Assembly (NCBI RefSeq): GCF_015350905.1
Contig: NZ_JADKRZ010000002.1
Coordinates: forward strand, 372,001 to 436,000
Source of the DNA: Curtobacterium sp. VKM Ac-2865
GTDB lineage: Bacteria; Actinomycetota; Actinomycetes; Actinomycetales; Microbacteriaceae
Direction: 5' to 3'
DNA: 64,000 bases
A model generated the notes under the pieces. It was given only the letters and a program-made list of their open reading frames with translations. It was not told where the DNA came from and did not search any database. Below are positions 43,987 to 51,153 of the stretch, in pieces (positions within the stretch are counted from its first letter, which is position 1; each line of letters begins with the position of its first letter). Both the position numbers and the translations under genes were made by a program.

Positions 43987-44703
43987 GTGACCACGACGAT
44001 GCCCGGCTTCGGTGCGGAGCGCATCACGCAGCGCGGGCTCCGTGACCGCGTCTACGACCGGGTGCTCGACGTCTTGATGGGGCACGACGTCGAACCCGGC
44101 ATGCGGCTGTCGATCGACGGACTCGCCCGGACGCTCGGCGTCTCCCCGACCCCCGTGCGCGAGGCCCTCGTGCAGCTCGAGCGCACCGGACTCGTCGTCC
44201 GCGAGGCCAACAAGGGCTACCGGGTCGCCCCGCCGCTGCAGGGGGAGCAGCTCGAGGCACTGTTCGACGCCCGGCTCGTCGTCGAGAGCGGCGCCGTCGA
44301 GCTCGCCGCACGCGGGGACGTCGCCGCGCTGCGGACCCGGCTCGGGTCGGCGCTCGCCGAGCAGTCGGCCGTCGTCGAGGAGATCGCCGTGGTCGGGGTG
44401 GCAGCGGCGTCCGAGGAGCTGATGGCACGGTTCTTCCGCAGCGACTGGCAGTTCCACCAGGTGCTCTTCGACGCGACGCGGAACCCGTTCCTGCAGGAGA
44501 TGTCCGAGGTCATCACGACGCGGGTGCACCGGATGCGCCAGATCGTCGAGGGCGGCGACGACGACACCGACCGTGCCGTGCAGGAGCACCGGACGATCGT
44601 CGACGCCCTGGCGGTCGACCTCGCGTCCGCCGTCGAGGCGATGCGTGCGCACATCGACGCCGTGCGGCTGCGGTCGCGGTCGGACGCGTCGCACGGGGGC
44701 TGA
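43987..44703 (+). CDS. GntR-family regulator (FadR/FCD type)
   Basis: Regulator of 238 aa: N-terminal winged helix (about 18-80, IDGLARTLGVSPTPVREALVQ) and C-terminal all-helical FCD ligand domain with metal-ligand-like residues (DARLVVESG, DWQFHQVLFDAT, EHRTIVDAL). It may control the amidoligase cassette ending 42 nt upstream. TAGGAT lies 7 nt before the GTG. The final codons DASHGG and stop lie inside a 39-bp direct repeat, so the original C-terminus may have been altered by the adjoining insertion. Confidence 0.86.
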   Translation: MTTTMPGFGAERITQRGLRDRVYDRVLDVLMGHDVEPGMRLSIDGLARTLGVSPTPVREALVQLERTGLVVREANKGYRVAPPLQGEQLEALFDARLVVESGAVELAARGDVAALRTRLGSALAEQSAVVEEIAVVGVAAASEELMARFFRSDWQFHQVLFDATRNPFLQEMSEVITTRVHRMRQIVEGGDDDTDRAVQEHRTIVDALAVDLASAVEAMRAHIDAVRLRSRSDASHGG

Positions 44704-44721
44704 ACCGGCGGACGCCCGTGC
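44683..44721. repeat. 39-bp direct repeat, left copy
   Basis: Exactly identical to 45588-45626. It spans the last six codons and stop of gntR plus the first arm of its terminator, and marks the left border of a 905-bp insertion. Confidence 0.92.
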
Positions 44722-44772
44722 TCTGGCACGTGGCCGTCCTGGTCCGTACCCTTGGTCTGAGGAGGTCCTGAC

Positions 44773-45090
44773 ATGACGACGAGCAAGCGCGTGCTCTACA
44801 GCGACGTGAAGCCGTACGCGCTGCCCGACCGTCTCGAGGACCTCCGAGGACCGGAGCACGGCGTCATGGAGCTCCCGTTGAACGTGTACTGGGGCCCCAA
44901 CCCCGTCGTCGACGTCGACACCGACGACGGCATCGAGAAGGCGTACCAGTCGGTGATCCAGGAGGGCCGGATCGAGGACCTCGTGGCGATCGTGAACCCG
45001 GAGCGGCTCCGAGTGGTCTGGTCGGCGCTGCTCCTGCCCGGGCGGGCCCGGTCGGCCTGGGAGTCGCGGTTCCCCGCGCTGACCGCCTGA
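44773..45090 (+). CDS. Putative antitoxin partner of AbiEii-type nucleotidyltransferase
   Basis: Protein of 105 aa (MTTSKRVLYSDVKPYALPDR to ESRFPALTA), matching the small proteins that commonly precede AbiEii/AbiGii-like nucleotidyltransferase toxins in Actinobacteria. It has LEDLRGPEHGVMELPLNVYW and VNPERLRVVWSALLLPGR, no DNA-binding motif visible. Strong GAGGAGG ribosome-binding site and TACCCT about 20 nt upstream. With the downstream toxin broken it is an orphan. The antitoxin role rests on family neighbourhood. Confidence 0.65.
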   Translation: MTTSKRVLYSDVKPYALPDRLEDLRGPEHGVMELPLNVYWGPNPVVDVDTDDGIEKAYQSVIQEGRIEDLVAIVNPERLRVVWSALLLPGRARSAWESRFPALTA

Positions 45091-45102
45091 GTCCATCAGC
45101 CC

Positions 45103-45608
45103 ATGACCGAGGACACCACGGACGTCCAGCGCCGTGTCACCAGCGCGGCGCTGCGGGCGAGGGGTACCTGGTCGAGGAGGTCCGTCGGTACGAGTCGTTC
45201 GCCCAGCTGCGGTTGACGACCCCGGAAGGGCTGGCGGTCGATGTCGACCTCGCGGTTGACTGGCGGAGCACTGAACCGGTGTCGCTGCAGGTCGGGCCCG
45301 TACTCGCGGTCGAGGACGCCGTGGGGAGCAAGGTCGGCGCGATCTACAACCGTCTGGAGGCTCGCGACTTCATCGACGTCGATGCCATCCGGAGGTCGGG
45401 TCGGTTCTCGGACGAGGCCTTGCTGCGGATGGCGGAAGGTCGCGACGACGGGTTCGACCGGTCCGTGTACTCCGCGCAACTCCGGCGGGTGACACGCATC
45501 CGGGACGGACGCTTCGCCGACTACGGCACCACCGGATCCGAACTGACCGCACTGCGTTCTCGGATCGTGTCCTGGGCCGAGGAGATCGACGCGTCGCACG
45601 GGGGCTGA
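45103..45608 (+). pseudogene. Broken AbiEii/AbiGii-type nucleotidyltransferase toxin
   Basis: An N-terminus beginning MTEDTTDVQRRVTSAALRAR runs into a frame change at about 45160-45165; the other frame then reads YLVEEVRRYESFAQLRLTTP and continues as the typical AbiEii C-terminal half (VDVDLAVDWR, AVEDAVGSKVGAIYNRLEAR, DFIDVDAI) to 45608. The nucleotidyltransferase core with its GG/DVD motifs is missing, so a large internal deletion plus frameshift has occurred. The last residues DASHGG are identical to the GntR end because of the 39-bp repeat. Confidence 0.75.
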
Positions 45609-45626
45609 ACCGGCGGACGCCCGTGC
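45588..45626. repeat. 39-bp direct repeat, right copy
   Basis: Identical to 44683-44721. Here it supplies the final six codons and stop of the toxin remnant and runs into an intact terminator. Confidence 0.92.
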
Positions 45627-45655
45627 CGAGGTTCGGGTCAGCGGCACGGGCGTCC
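45615..45655 (+). terminator. Terminator beyond the right repeat
   Basis: 13-bp arms GGACGCCCGTGCC (45615-45627) and GGCACGGGCGTCC (45643-45655). The left repeat copy (44710-44721) carries the first arm but is followed only by an imperfect partner, suggesting that this is the ancestral gntR terminator. Confidence 0.75.
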
Positions 45656-45712
45656 TGATCCTCCGAGCCCGGTCTAGTTCGGAGCCCCCGGACGGGGGGT
45701 TTGGTCGATTGT

Positions 45713-45776
45713 TCAACAACATGGAGATCGCTGGTTGCGGCATGGCATGGAAGCGGTATCTTTCCTATAGGAAAGA
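45713..45776 (+). promoter_or_regulatory. Promoter with operators for the sugar operon
   Basis: TTGCGG (45735-45740) and TATCTT (45757-45762) are -35 and -10 candidates with 16-nt spacing. An 18-bp perfect palindrome TCTTTCCTATAGGAAAGA (45759-45776) covers the -10 edge and start point. A second dyad TTGTTCAACAA lies at 45713-45723. Strong repressor-operator geometry. Confidence 0.6.
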
Positions 45777-45782
45777 GGTTCG

Positions 45783-45818
45783 ATGACGAGCCTCGACATG
45801 CAGAGGAGCATCCCGTGA
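45783..45818 (+). CDS. Possible 11-codon leader peptide
   Basis: ATG at 45783 has an AAGAGG site 4-5 nt upstream and reads MTSLDMQRSIP before a TGA (45816-45818) that overlaps the GTG start of the isomerase gene. It could couple translation of the operon. It may also be a chance ORF, since the isomerase has its own AGAGGAG site within it. Confidence 0.35.
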   Translation: MTSLDMQRSIP

Positions 45819-46855
45819 ACCACGCACAGGACTGGGTCCAGCAGGACTGGGACACGACCACCTGGACCGCCGAGACGTGGCCGATCGCCGCCTGTCTCCA
45901 CGGGTTCCCGGCCGTGGGGCGCGACGGGGTCGCGGTGCACGATGCCGCTCCCGAGGTCTGGGACGACATCCTCGGGCAGGTGGCAGCTGCGGGCTTCTCG
46001 CTCGCGGAGGTCGCGGACAGCCACATCCGCCCCGCGGACCTCGAGGTCTCACGCCGCGACGAGTTCCTGGCGATCGCGCGGTCCCACGGCGTCGGCATCC
46101 CGTCGGTGCACCTGCAGCGTCGCAGCGTCATCCAGCCCGGGCACGAGGAGGACAACCTCGCCTACGCGCACCGCACGATCGACGCGGCGGCCGAGTGGGG
46201 CATGCAGGTCTTCTCGACGGGGCTGCACCAGCCGTTCAACGACGCCCAGAAGCGGGCGCTCTGGTTCTGGACCGCGCAGGGCCCGAAGGACCCCGACGAC
46301 CCCGAGGTGTGGCAGGCCGCGGTCTCACGTCTCCGCGAACTGGGGGAGCACGCGGCATCGGTCGGGCTCCCGATGGCGCTCGAGATGTACGAGGACACCT
46401 ACCTCGGCACCGCGGACAGCGCCGTGCGCCTGATCGAGGACATCGGGCTCGACACCGTCGGCCTGAACGCGGACGTCGCGAACCTGATCCGCCTGCACCG
46501 TCCGGTCGAGGACTGGCGGGAGCTCTTCGCCAAGACGCTCCCGTACACGAACTACCTGCACGTGAAGAACTACACGCGTGACGAAGCCGGCGACGGGAGC
46601 TGGGCGACGAGCGTGCCGAGCACGATGGAGACCGGGCTCATCAACTACCGCCAGGTGCTCCGCGACGCCGTGGCGAACGGCTTCCGCGGCATCTTCATGA
46701 CCGAGCAGTACGGCGGGGACAGCCTCGGTGTCTGCGCCACGAACCAGCGCTACATCCGGTCCGTCCTCGCCACCGCGAAGTTCGACGAGACCACCGGCAC
46801 CCGCCAGTCCACCCGCATGCCCGCCGTCACCACCACTGAAGGAGCAGTCCGATGA
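45815..46855 (+). CDS. Sugar phosphate isomerase/epimerase (AP endonuclease-2-like TIM barrel)
   Basis: Protein of 346 aa with the xylose-isomerase-like TIM barrel: WDDILGQVAAAGFSLAEVAD, LPMALEMYEDTYLG (metal-binding Glu), GLNADVANLIRLH and NYLHVKNYTRDE (Asp/His ligands). Family members isomerise sugars or sugar acids using a divalent metal. It is first in an operon with a hydroxyacyl/gulonate dehydrogenase-like gene, so a sugar-acid route is likely. GTG start supported by AGAGGAG 6 nt upstream. Confidence 0.82.
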   Translation: MNHAQDWVQQDWDTTTWTAETWPIAACLHGFPAVGRDGVAVHDAAPEVWDDILGQVAAAGFSLAEVADSHIRPADLEVSRRDEFLAIARSHGVGIPSVHLQRRSVIQPGHEEDNLAYAHRTIDAAAEWGMQVFSTGLHQPFNDAQKRALWFWTAQGPKDPDDPEVWQAAVSRLRELGEHAASVGLPMALEMYEDTYLGTADSAVRLIEDIGLDTVGLNADVANLIRLHRPVEDWRELFAKTLPYTNYLHVKNYTRDEAGDGSWATSVPSTMETGLINYRQVLRDAVANGFRGIFMTEQYGGDSLGVCATNQRYIRSVLATAKFDETTGTRQSTRMPAVTTTEGAVR

Positions 46856-47805
46856 GCACCCTCGAAATCGCCGTCGTCGGATCCGGCTACATGGGCGGCG
46901 GGATCGCGCAGGTCCTCGCGCTCGCCGGCCACACCGTCCACATCGCCGACGTCTCGGGCGAGATCGCCCGGCAGAACCTCGCCCGGCTGCTCGTCGAGAC
47001 GCAGCAGTTCGTCGACGACGGGCTCTTCCCCGCTGACGCCGTCGAGCGGGTGCGCGAGCACCTCAGCGCCGCCGAGAGCATCGAAGACGCGGTGGCCACG
47101 GCTGACTTCATCGAGGAGGCGGTGCCCGAGAAGCTCGCGATCAAGCACGAGACCCTCCGACGCATCACGGCGGCGGCCCGGCCGGACGCGGTGATCGGTT
47201 CGAACACGTCGACCATCCTCATCGAGTCCCTCGCCGAGGCCGTCACCGGTCCCGAGCGGTTCCTCGGGGTGCACTTCTCCAACCCCGCGCCGTTCATCCC
47301 GGGCGTCGAGCTCATCCCGCACCCGACCACGGGGGACCACGCGGTGCAGGTCGCCGAGGCCGTCGTCGCCGCGACGGGCAAGCAGTCCGCGCGGGTCAAG
47401 GACTCCACCGGGTTCGTGCTCAACCGGCTGCAGTACGCCCTGTTCGAGGAGGCGACGAAGATCGCGGACGAGGGCATCGCGACCCCCGACGACATCGACA
47501 CGATCGTCCGGACGACGTTCGGGTTCCGCCTGCCGTTCTTCGGCCCGTTCGCGATCGCCGACATGGCCGGGCTCGACGTCTACGCGTTCTGCTTCGAGTC
47601 GCTGCAGACCCGCTGGCCCGAGCGCTTCGCGACGCCGCCCTCGCTGCAGCAGCACGTCGATGCCGGGGAGCTCGGCACGAAGTCCGGTGCCGGGTACCTG
47701 CAGGTGCCGGCCGACCGCACGCCGGAGCTCGTCGCCTACCGCAACCGCGCCTACGTCGCCATGCAGAAGCTGCTGGACGAGCTCGGCCCGGCGCCGATCC
47801 ACTGA
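46852..47805 (+). CDS. 3-hydroxyacyl-CoA dehydrogenase family protein, L-gulonate dehydrogenase-like
   Basis: NAD-dependent dehydrogenase of 317 aa: Rossmann motif VVGSGYMGGGIAQVLA (8-23), catalytic-region GSNTSTILI and HFSNPAPFIPGVELIP with the family His, then a helical C-terminal domain. It lacks the second C-terminal duplication of multifunctional beta-oxidation proteins. The neighbour is a sugar isomerase and no other fatty-acid gene is near, so a 3-dehydro-sugar acid (lambda-crystallin/gulonate dehydrogenase-like) substrate is more likely than acyl-CoA. ATG overlaps the upstream stop by 4 nt. Confidence 0.8.
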   Translation: MSTLEIAVVGSGYMGGGIAQVLALAGHTVHIADVSGEIARQNLARLLVETQQFVDDGLFPADAVERVREHLSAAESIEDAVATADFIEEAVPEKLAIKHETLRRITAAARPDAVIGSNTSTILIESLAEAVTGPERFLGVHFSNPAPFIPGVELIPHPTTGDHAVQVAEAVVAATGKQSARVKDSTGFVLNRLQYALFEEATKIADEGIATPDDIDTIVRTTFGFRLPFFGPFAIADMAGLDVYAFCFESLQTRWPERFATPPSLQQHVDAGELGTKSGAGYLQVPADRTPELVAYRNRAYVAMQKLLDELGPAPIH

Positions 47806-47815
47806 GGGCGGCGGG

Positions 47816-48214
47816 TCAACGGCTGGCGGGCGAGTCCTCCGACGCGTCCGTGCGGCTCGTCTCGGCGTCGGCCCGGTCGTCCGCGTTGCTCGACCCGACG
47901 TCCTTGAGGTCGGAGCGGGTGCTGGCATGGATCGGCTCGGCGTGACCGAAGGTCCGGGCGGCAGCGCGGAGGCGTTCGACGAAGTCGCCGTCCTCGTCCT
48001 CGAGCTGGTCGTCGTCGGCGTCCTCGACCACGAGCTCGCTGGTCGGGCCGATCAGGATCTTCGTCGTGGTGCGCGTGCCGTCCGGGGCGATCGACGGCAC
48101 CGCGACGGTGTCGGCTCGGTCGCCGCCGGAGAGGGCAGCCGCGTACTCGATCACCGCGTCGGCGATGTCGTCGCCGGTCAGGATCGTCGTGTTGTCGTAC
48201 CGGATGTGTTTCAT
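47816..48214 (-). CDS. Hypothetical protein, 132 aa
   Basis: The first 60 residues (MKHIRYDNTTILTGDDIADA, then VIEYAAALSGGDRADTVAVP) look folded, alpha/beta, and LIGPTSELVVEDADDD follows; the last 60 are acidic and low complexity, probably disordered. A very strong AGGGAGGG ribosome-binding site precedes the ATG. No known function. It is monocistronic, convergent with the dehydrogenase gene, and 82 bp from the response regulator gene. Confidence 0.7.
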   Translation of the reverse strand: MKHIRYDNTTILTGDDIADAVIEYAAALSGGDRADTVAVPSIAPDGTRTTTKILIGPTSELVVEDADDDQLEDEDGDFVERLRAAARTFGHAEPIHASTRSDLKDVGSSNADDRADAETSRTDASEDSPASR

Positions 48215-48296
48215 CGGTCCCTCCCTCCGTCCATCTTCGCGCGGGACGGGAGACGGTCGTCCAGCCGCCGCGCGATCCGCACAGGACTGAGCGGTG

Positions 48297-48965
48297 TCAC
48301 TCCCGGGCGCCGGCGAGCCCGTGGTCGTTCGCGTAGACGACGAGCTGCACCCGGTCGCGCAGCCCGAGCTTGCCGAGCACGCTGCTGAGCTGGGTCTTCA
48401 CCGTGGACTCGGTGACGAACTCGCGCGCCGAGATCTCGCTGTTCGACAGGCCCCGCGCCGCCCAGCCGAAGACGATCCGCTCCCGCTCGGTCAGGGTGCC
48501 GAACTCGGCGGGCTGCGGGGTCGGTGCCCGTTCGACGTCCTGCCCGAAGAGCTGCGCGAGGTCGTTCGGCGCGATCACCGAACTGCCCTCGTGCACGGCC
48601 CGGACCGCGGCGAACAGGAACGACGGCGTCGCGTCCTTGAGCAGGAACCCGCTCGCGCCGAGCCGGATCGCGGTGGCGGCGGCGGGGTCGAGGCCGAAGG
48701 TCGTGAGCACGATCACCCTGGGCAGGGGTTCGGGGAAGGCGCCGTCGAACAGTCGGCGGACGGTCTCGAGGCCGTCCATCCGCGGCATGCGCATGTCGAG
48801 CAGCACGATGTCCGGGTGCAGCTCGGTGACCAGTGTCAGGGCCTCGGCGCCGTCGGAGGCCTCACCGACGACCTCCATGTCCTCCTGCGCGTCGAGGACC
48901 ACGCGGAGGCCTGCGCGGAACAGTGCCTGGTCGTCCGTCAACAGGATCCGGATGGGCGTGGTCAC
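48297..48965 (-). CDS. NarL/LuxR-family response regulator
   Basis: Protein of 222 aa: receiver domain (about 5-120) with acidic pair Asp11-Asp12, phosphoacceptor Asp57 in VLLDMRMP and Lys in LLKDAT; C-terminal LuxR-type HTH (about 155-215, LTERERIVFGWAARGLSNSE). ATG overlaps the kinase stop by 4 nt. Regulates genes when phosphorylated by the adjacent kinase; targets unknown, perhaps the coupled ddl/alr genes. Confidence 0.92.
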   Translation of the reverse strand: MTTPIRILLTDDQALFRAGLRVVLDAQEDMEVVGEASDGAEALTLVTELHPDIVLLDMRMPRMDGLETVRRLFDGAFPEPLPRVIVLTTFGLDPAAATAIRLGASGFLLKDATPSFLFAAVRAVHEGSSVIAPNDLAQLFGQDVERAPTPQPAEFGTLTERERIVFGWAARGLSNSEISAREFVTESTVKTQLSSVLGKLGLRDRVQLVVYANDHGLAGARE

Positions 48966-50152
48966 AGGGTGACTCCTTCGTCGATGTCGAGCGGCACACG
49001 GGCACGGGCGGCGAAGACGTCCTCGACGACCGCCGCGTCGAACGACCCGTCGAGCGCGGTGAGGCGGGAGCGCATGCCGACGATGCCCCGGCCGGAGCCG
49101 CCGGTCGCGCCGGTGCCGACGACGTTCTCGACCTCGAGCACGACGTCGCCGGAGCGCCAGGTCTCGCGGACCGTGACGGGCTGACCGGGAGCGCCGTGCC
49201 GCAGGGCGTTCGTGAGCATCTCCTGCAGCACGCGGCGGATCGCGGTGCCGGTGTCCGAGCGCATGGCCCTCGGGGTGCCGCGGACCGTGCGGTCGACCTG
49301 GACGCCGGCGTCGCGGATGCCCTGCACGATCTCCTCGAGCGAGCCCGGGTCGACGCGGTCGCCGGTGCCGTCGATGTGCCCGAGCACCTGTCGGACCTCG
49401 AGCAGGGAGCTACGGGCGGTGCTGGCGATGGTGGCGCTGACCTCGCGGATGCGGGCCTCGTCGTGCAGGAACGGGACCGAGTCGGCCTGCGCGATGATGA
49501 CGGCGAGGGAGTGCCCGACGACGTCGTGGACGTCCCGGGCGATGGCACCACGGATGCGCTCCGACTCCGCTTCGTCGACGGCGCGCGTCGCGACCTCCTC
49601 GGCCTGCACGCGGAGTTCGGACTCACGCACGCGGAGCGCGGACTCGCGGTTGCGCGACGTCAGCGAGCGGACCGCGAGGCCGGTCGCCCACACGACGAGC
49701 AGCGACGCGACCGGGGCGGCGAGGGCGACCAGGGCCTGGTCGATCGGCCCGTTGACCAGCAGGGCGAACCGGAAGCCGGTGGTCGCGAGGTACACGGTCG
49801 CACCGACGCCGGCGACGACGGCCAGGATGCCCGACAGGACGACCTCGACCTTGTTGCCGACGATGACCGTCGTGCCGATGACGACGTAGAGCGCGATGTC
49901 GACCAGCGACGGCCGCTCGGAGCCGATGACCTGCACGGCGCCCAGCACGACGACTGCGAACATCGAGCCCGAGGGGGAGACCCGACGCACGGCGATGGCG
50001 ACGACGGCGAGCACGACCGCCCACGTGCTCGCCTGTTCGAGCTGGACGTCGACCGGTGCGATGAACACCAGGCCGGCGACGAGCCCGAGCGCCAGGTCGA
50101 TGACGACGGAACCGGGCGCGAGTGCCCTGATGAACCCCCGCCGATCCGTCAC
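48962..50152 (-). CDS. NarL-type sensor histidine kinase
   Basis: Membrane kinase of 396 aa with about five or six N-terminal hydrophobic segments (to about 170), a coiled-coil linker rich in Arg/Glu (SLTSRNRESALRVRESELRV), the HisKA_3 box ARDVHDVVGHSLAVI with the phosphorylated His, and an HATPase domain (MLTNALRHG, GRGIVGMRSRL). The GTG at 50152 overlaps the ddl stop; the neighbouring GTG at 50155 is also possible. Its coupling to cell-wall ligase genes suggests envelope-stress sensing, an inference. Confidence 0.9.
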   Translation of the reverse strand: MTDRRGFIRALAPGSVVIDLALGLVAGLVFIAPVDVQLEQASTWAVVLAVVAIAVRRVSPSGSMFAVVVLGAVQVIGSERPSLVDIALYVVIGTTVIVGNKVEVVLSGILAVVAGVGATVYLATTGFRFALLVNGPIDQALVALAAPVASLLVVWATGLAVRSLTSRNRESALRVRESELRVQAEEVATRAVDEAESERIRGAIARDVHDVVGHSLAVIIAQADSVPFLHDEARIREVSATIASTARSSLLEVRQVLGHIDGTGDRVDPGSLEEIVQGIRDAGVQVDRTVRGTPRAMRSDTGTAIRRVLQEMLTNALRHGAPGQPVTVRETWRSGDVVLEVENVVGTGATGGSGRGIVGMRSRLTALDGSFDAAVVEDVFAARARVPLDIDEGVTL

Positions 50153-51153
50153 CACGTGATCATCGCACGGGCGCGTCCGGTCGTCGCGAGCAGGGCGGCC
50201 ACGAGATCGACGTAGGACAGGCCCGCCGCGGCGAACATCCGGGGGACCTGGGACTGCTCGGTGAAGCCCGGCGCCGTGTTCACCTCGTTCAGCACGACAC
50301 CGGCGGGGGTCACGAAGAAGTCGAACCGGGCGACCCCGGCACAGCCGAGCACGTCGTAGAGCGTCCGTGCTGCCTGCTCGAGCCTGGCGTGCTCCTCGGC
50401 GCTGATCCGGGCGGGCACCGTGAAGTCGGCCGAGCCGTCGTACTTCTGTTCGCGACCGAAGACGTCGCCGGGGCCGACACCGATCTCGAGCGTCGAACCG
50501 GCACGCACGACGCCGTCGCGGTCGCGGAACAGCGCGATGTCGACCTCGCGTCCGGTGACGAAGGCCTCGACGAGCGCGTGCTCGCCGGCCGAGAACGCCC
50601 GGTCCAGGGCGAGGCCGAGGTCGGCGACGTCCTGCACGACGGAGACGCCGTTGCTGGAACCACCCGTCGTCGGCTTGACCACGACGGGCAGCGGGACGGC
50701 GATGGCGGGGAGGTCGTCACGAGCCCCACCCCGTCCTGCGGTGTCGTCCCGGTGCACGAGCTGGCCGGGCGCCGTGCGGATGCCCACCGCCTCGGCGATC
50801 GTCTTCGTCACCCACTTGTCCATCCCGAGTGCCCCGGCGCGGACGGGCGACCCGACGAACGGCACACCGAGCAGCCCGAGGAGTCCGGCGATCGCACCGT
50901 CCTCACCACCGACGCCGTGCAGGACGGGGAACGCCACGTCAGACGACGTCAGCACGGTCACCGCCTCGGTCGGGGTCAGCGCAGTACCGTGCTCGTCGAC
51001 CCACCCACCGGACCGGTCGATCGTGAGCGGGACCGCGTCGTGTCCGAGCTCCCGGAGCGCCCGGGCGACCGCTGCGGCCGAGGCGAGGGAGACGTCGTGC
51101 TCGTCGTTGGCGCCGCCGCCGATCACGGCGACGGTCTGCTGGGCGTCATGCAC
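50149..51153 (-). CDS. D-alanine--D-alanine ligase family protein
   Basis: ATP-grasp ligase of 334 aa: N-terminal VAVIGGGANDEHDVSLASA, central VVKPTTGGSSNGVSVV, lid-region REQKYDGSADFTVPARI and C-terminal RFDFFVTPAGVVLNEVNTAPG with Mg ligands. It joins D-Ala to D-Ala or another D-residue for peptidoglycan. The lid differs from the YDYxAKY of housekeeping Ddl, so a paralogue with altered acceptor specificity is possible. GTG start at 51153, overlapping the alr C-terminal frame by 8 nt. Confidence 0.86.
   Translation of the reverse strand: MHDAQQTVAVIGGGANDEHDVSLASAAAVARALRELGHDAVPLTIDRSGGWVDEHGTALTPTEAVTVLTSSDVAFPVLHGVGGEDGAIAGLLGLLGVPFVGSPVRAGALGMDKWVTKTIAEAVGIRTAPGQLVHRDDTAGRGGARDDLPAIAVPLPVVVKPTTGGSSNGVSVVQDVADLGLALDRAFSAGEHALVEAFVTGREVDIALFRDRDGVVRAGSTLEIGVGPGDVFGREQKYDGSADFTVPARISAEEHARLEQAARTLYDVLGCAGVARFDFFVTPAGVVLNEVNTAPGFTEQSQVPRMFAAAGLSYVDLVAALLATTGRARAMITW

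Noticed and set aside
41773-45096. A 1107-codon open frame on the minus strand opposite the amidoligase cassette
   Set aside because: Arg/Gly/His/Val-rich composition of an antisense shadow in GC-rich DNA; the plus-strand frames have clear domains.
46852-47805. Fatty-acid beta-oxidation enzyme
   Set aside because: No thiolase, acyl-CoA or enoyl-CoA gene is nearby, and the operon partner is a sugar isomerase; the sugar-acid branch is favoured.
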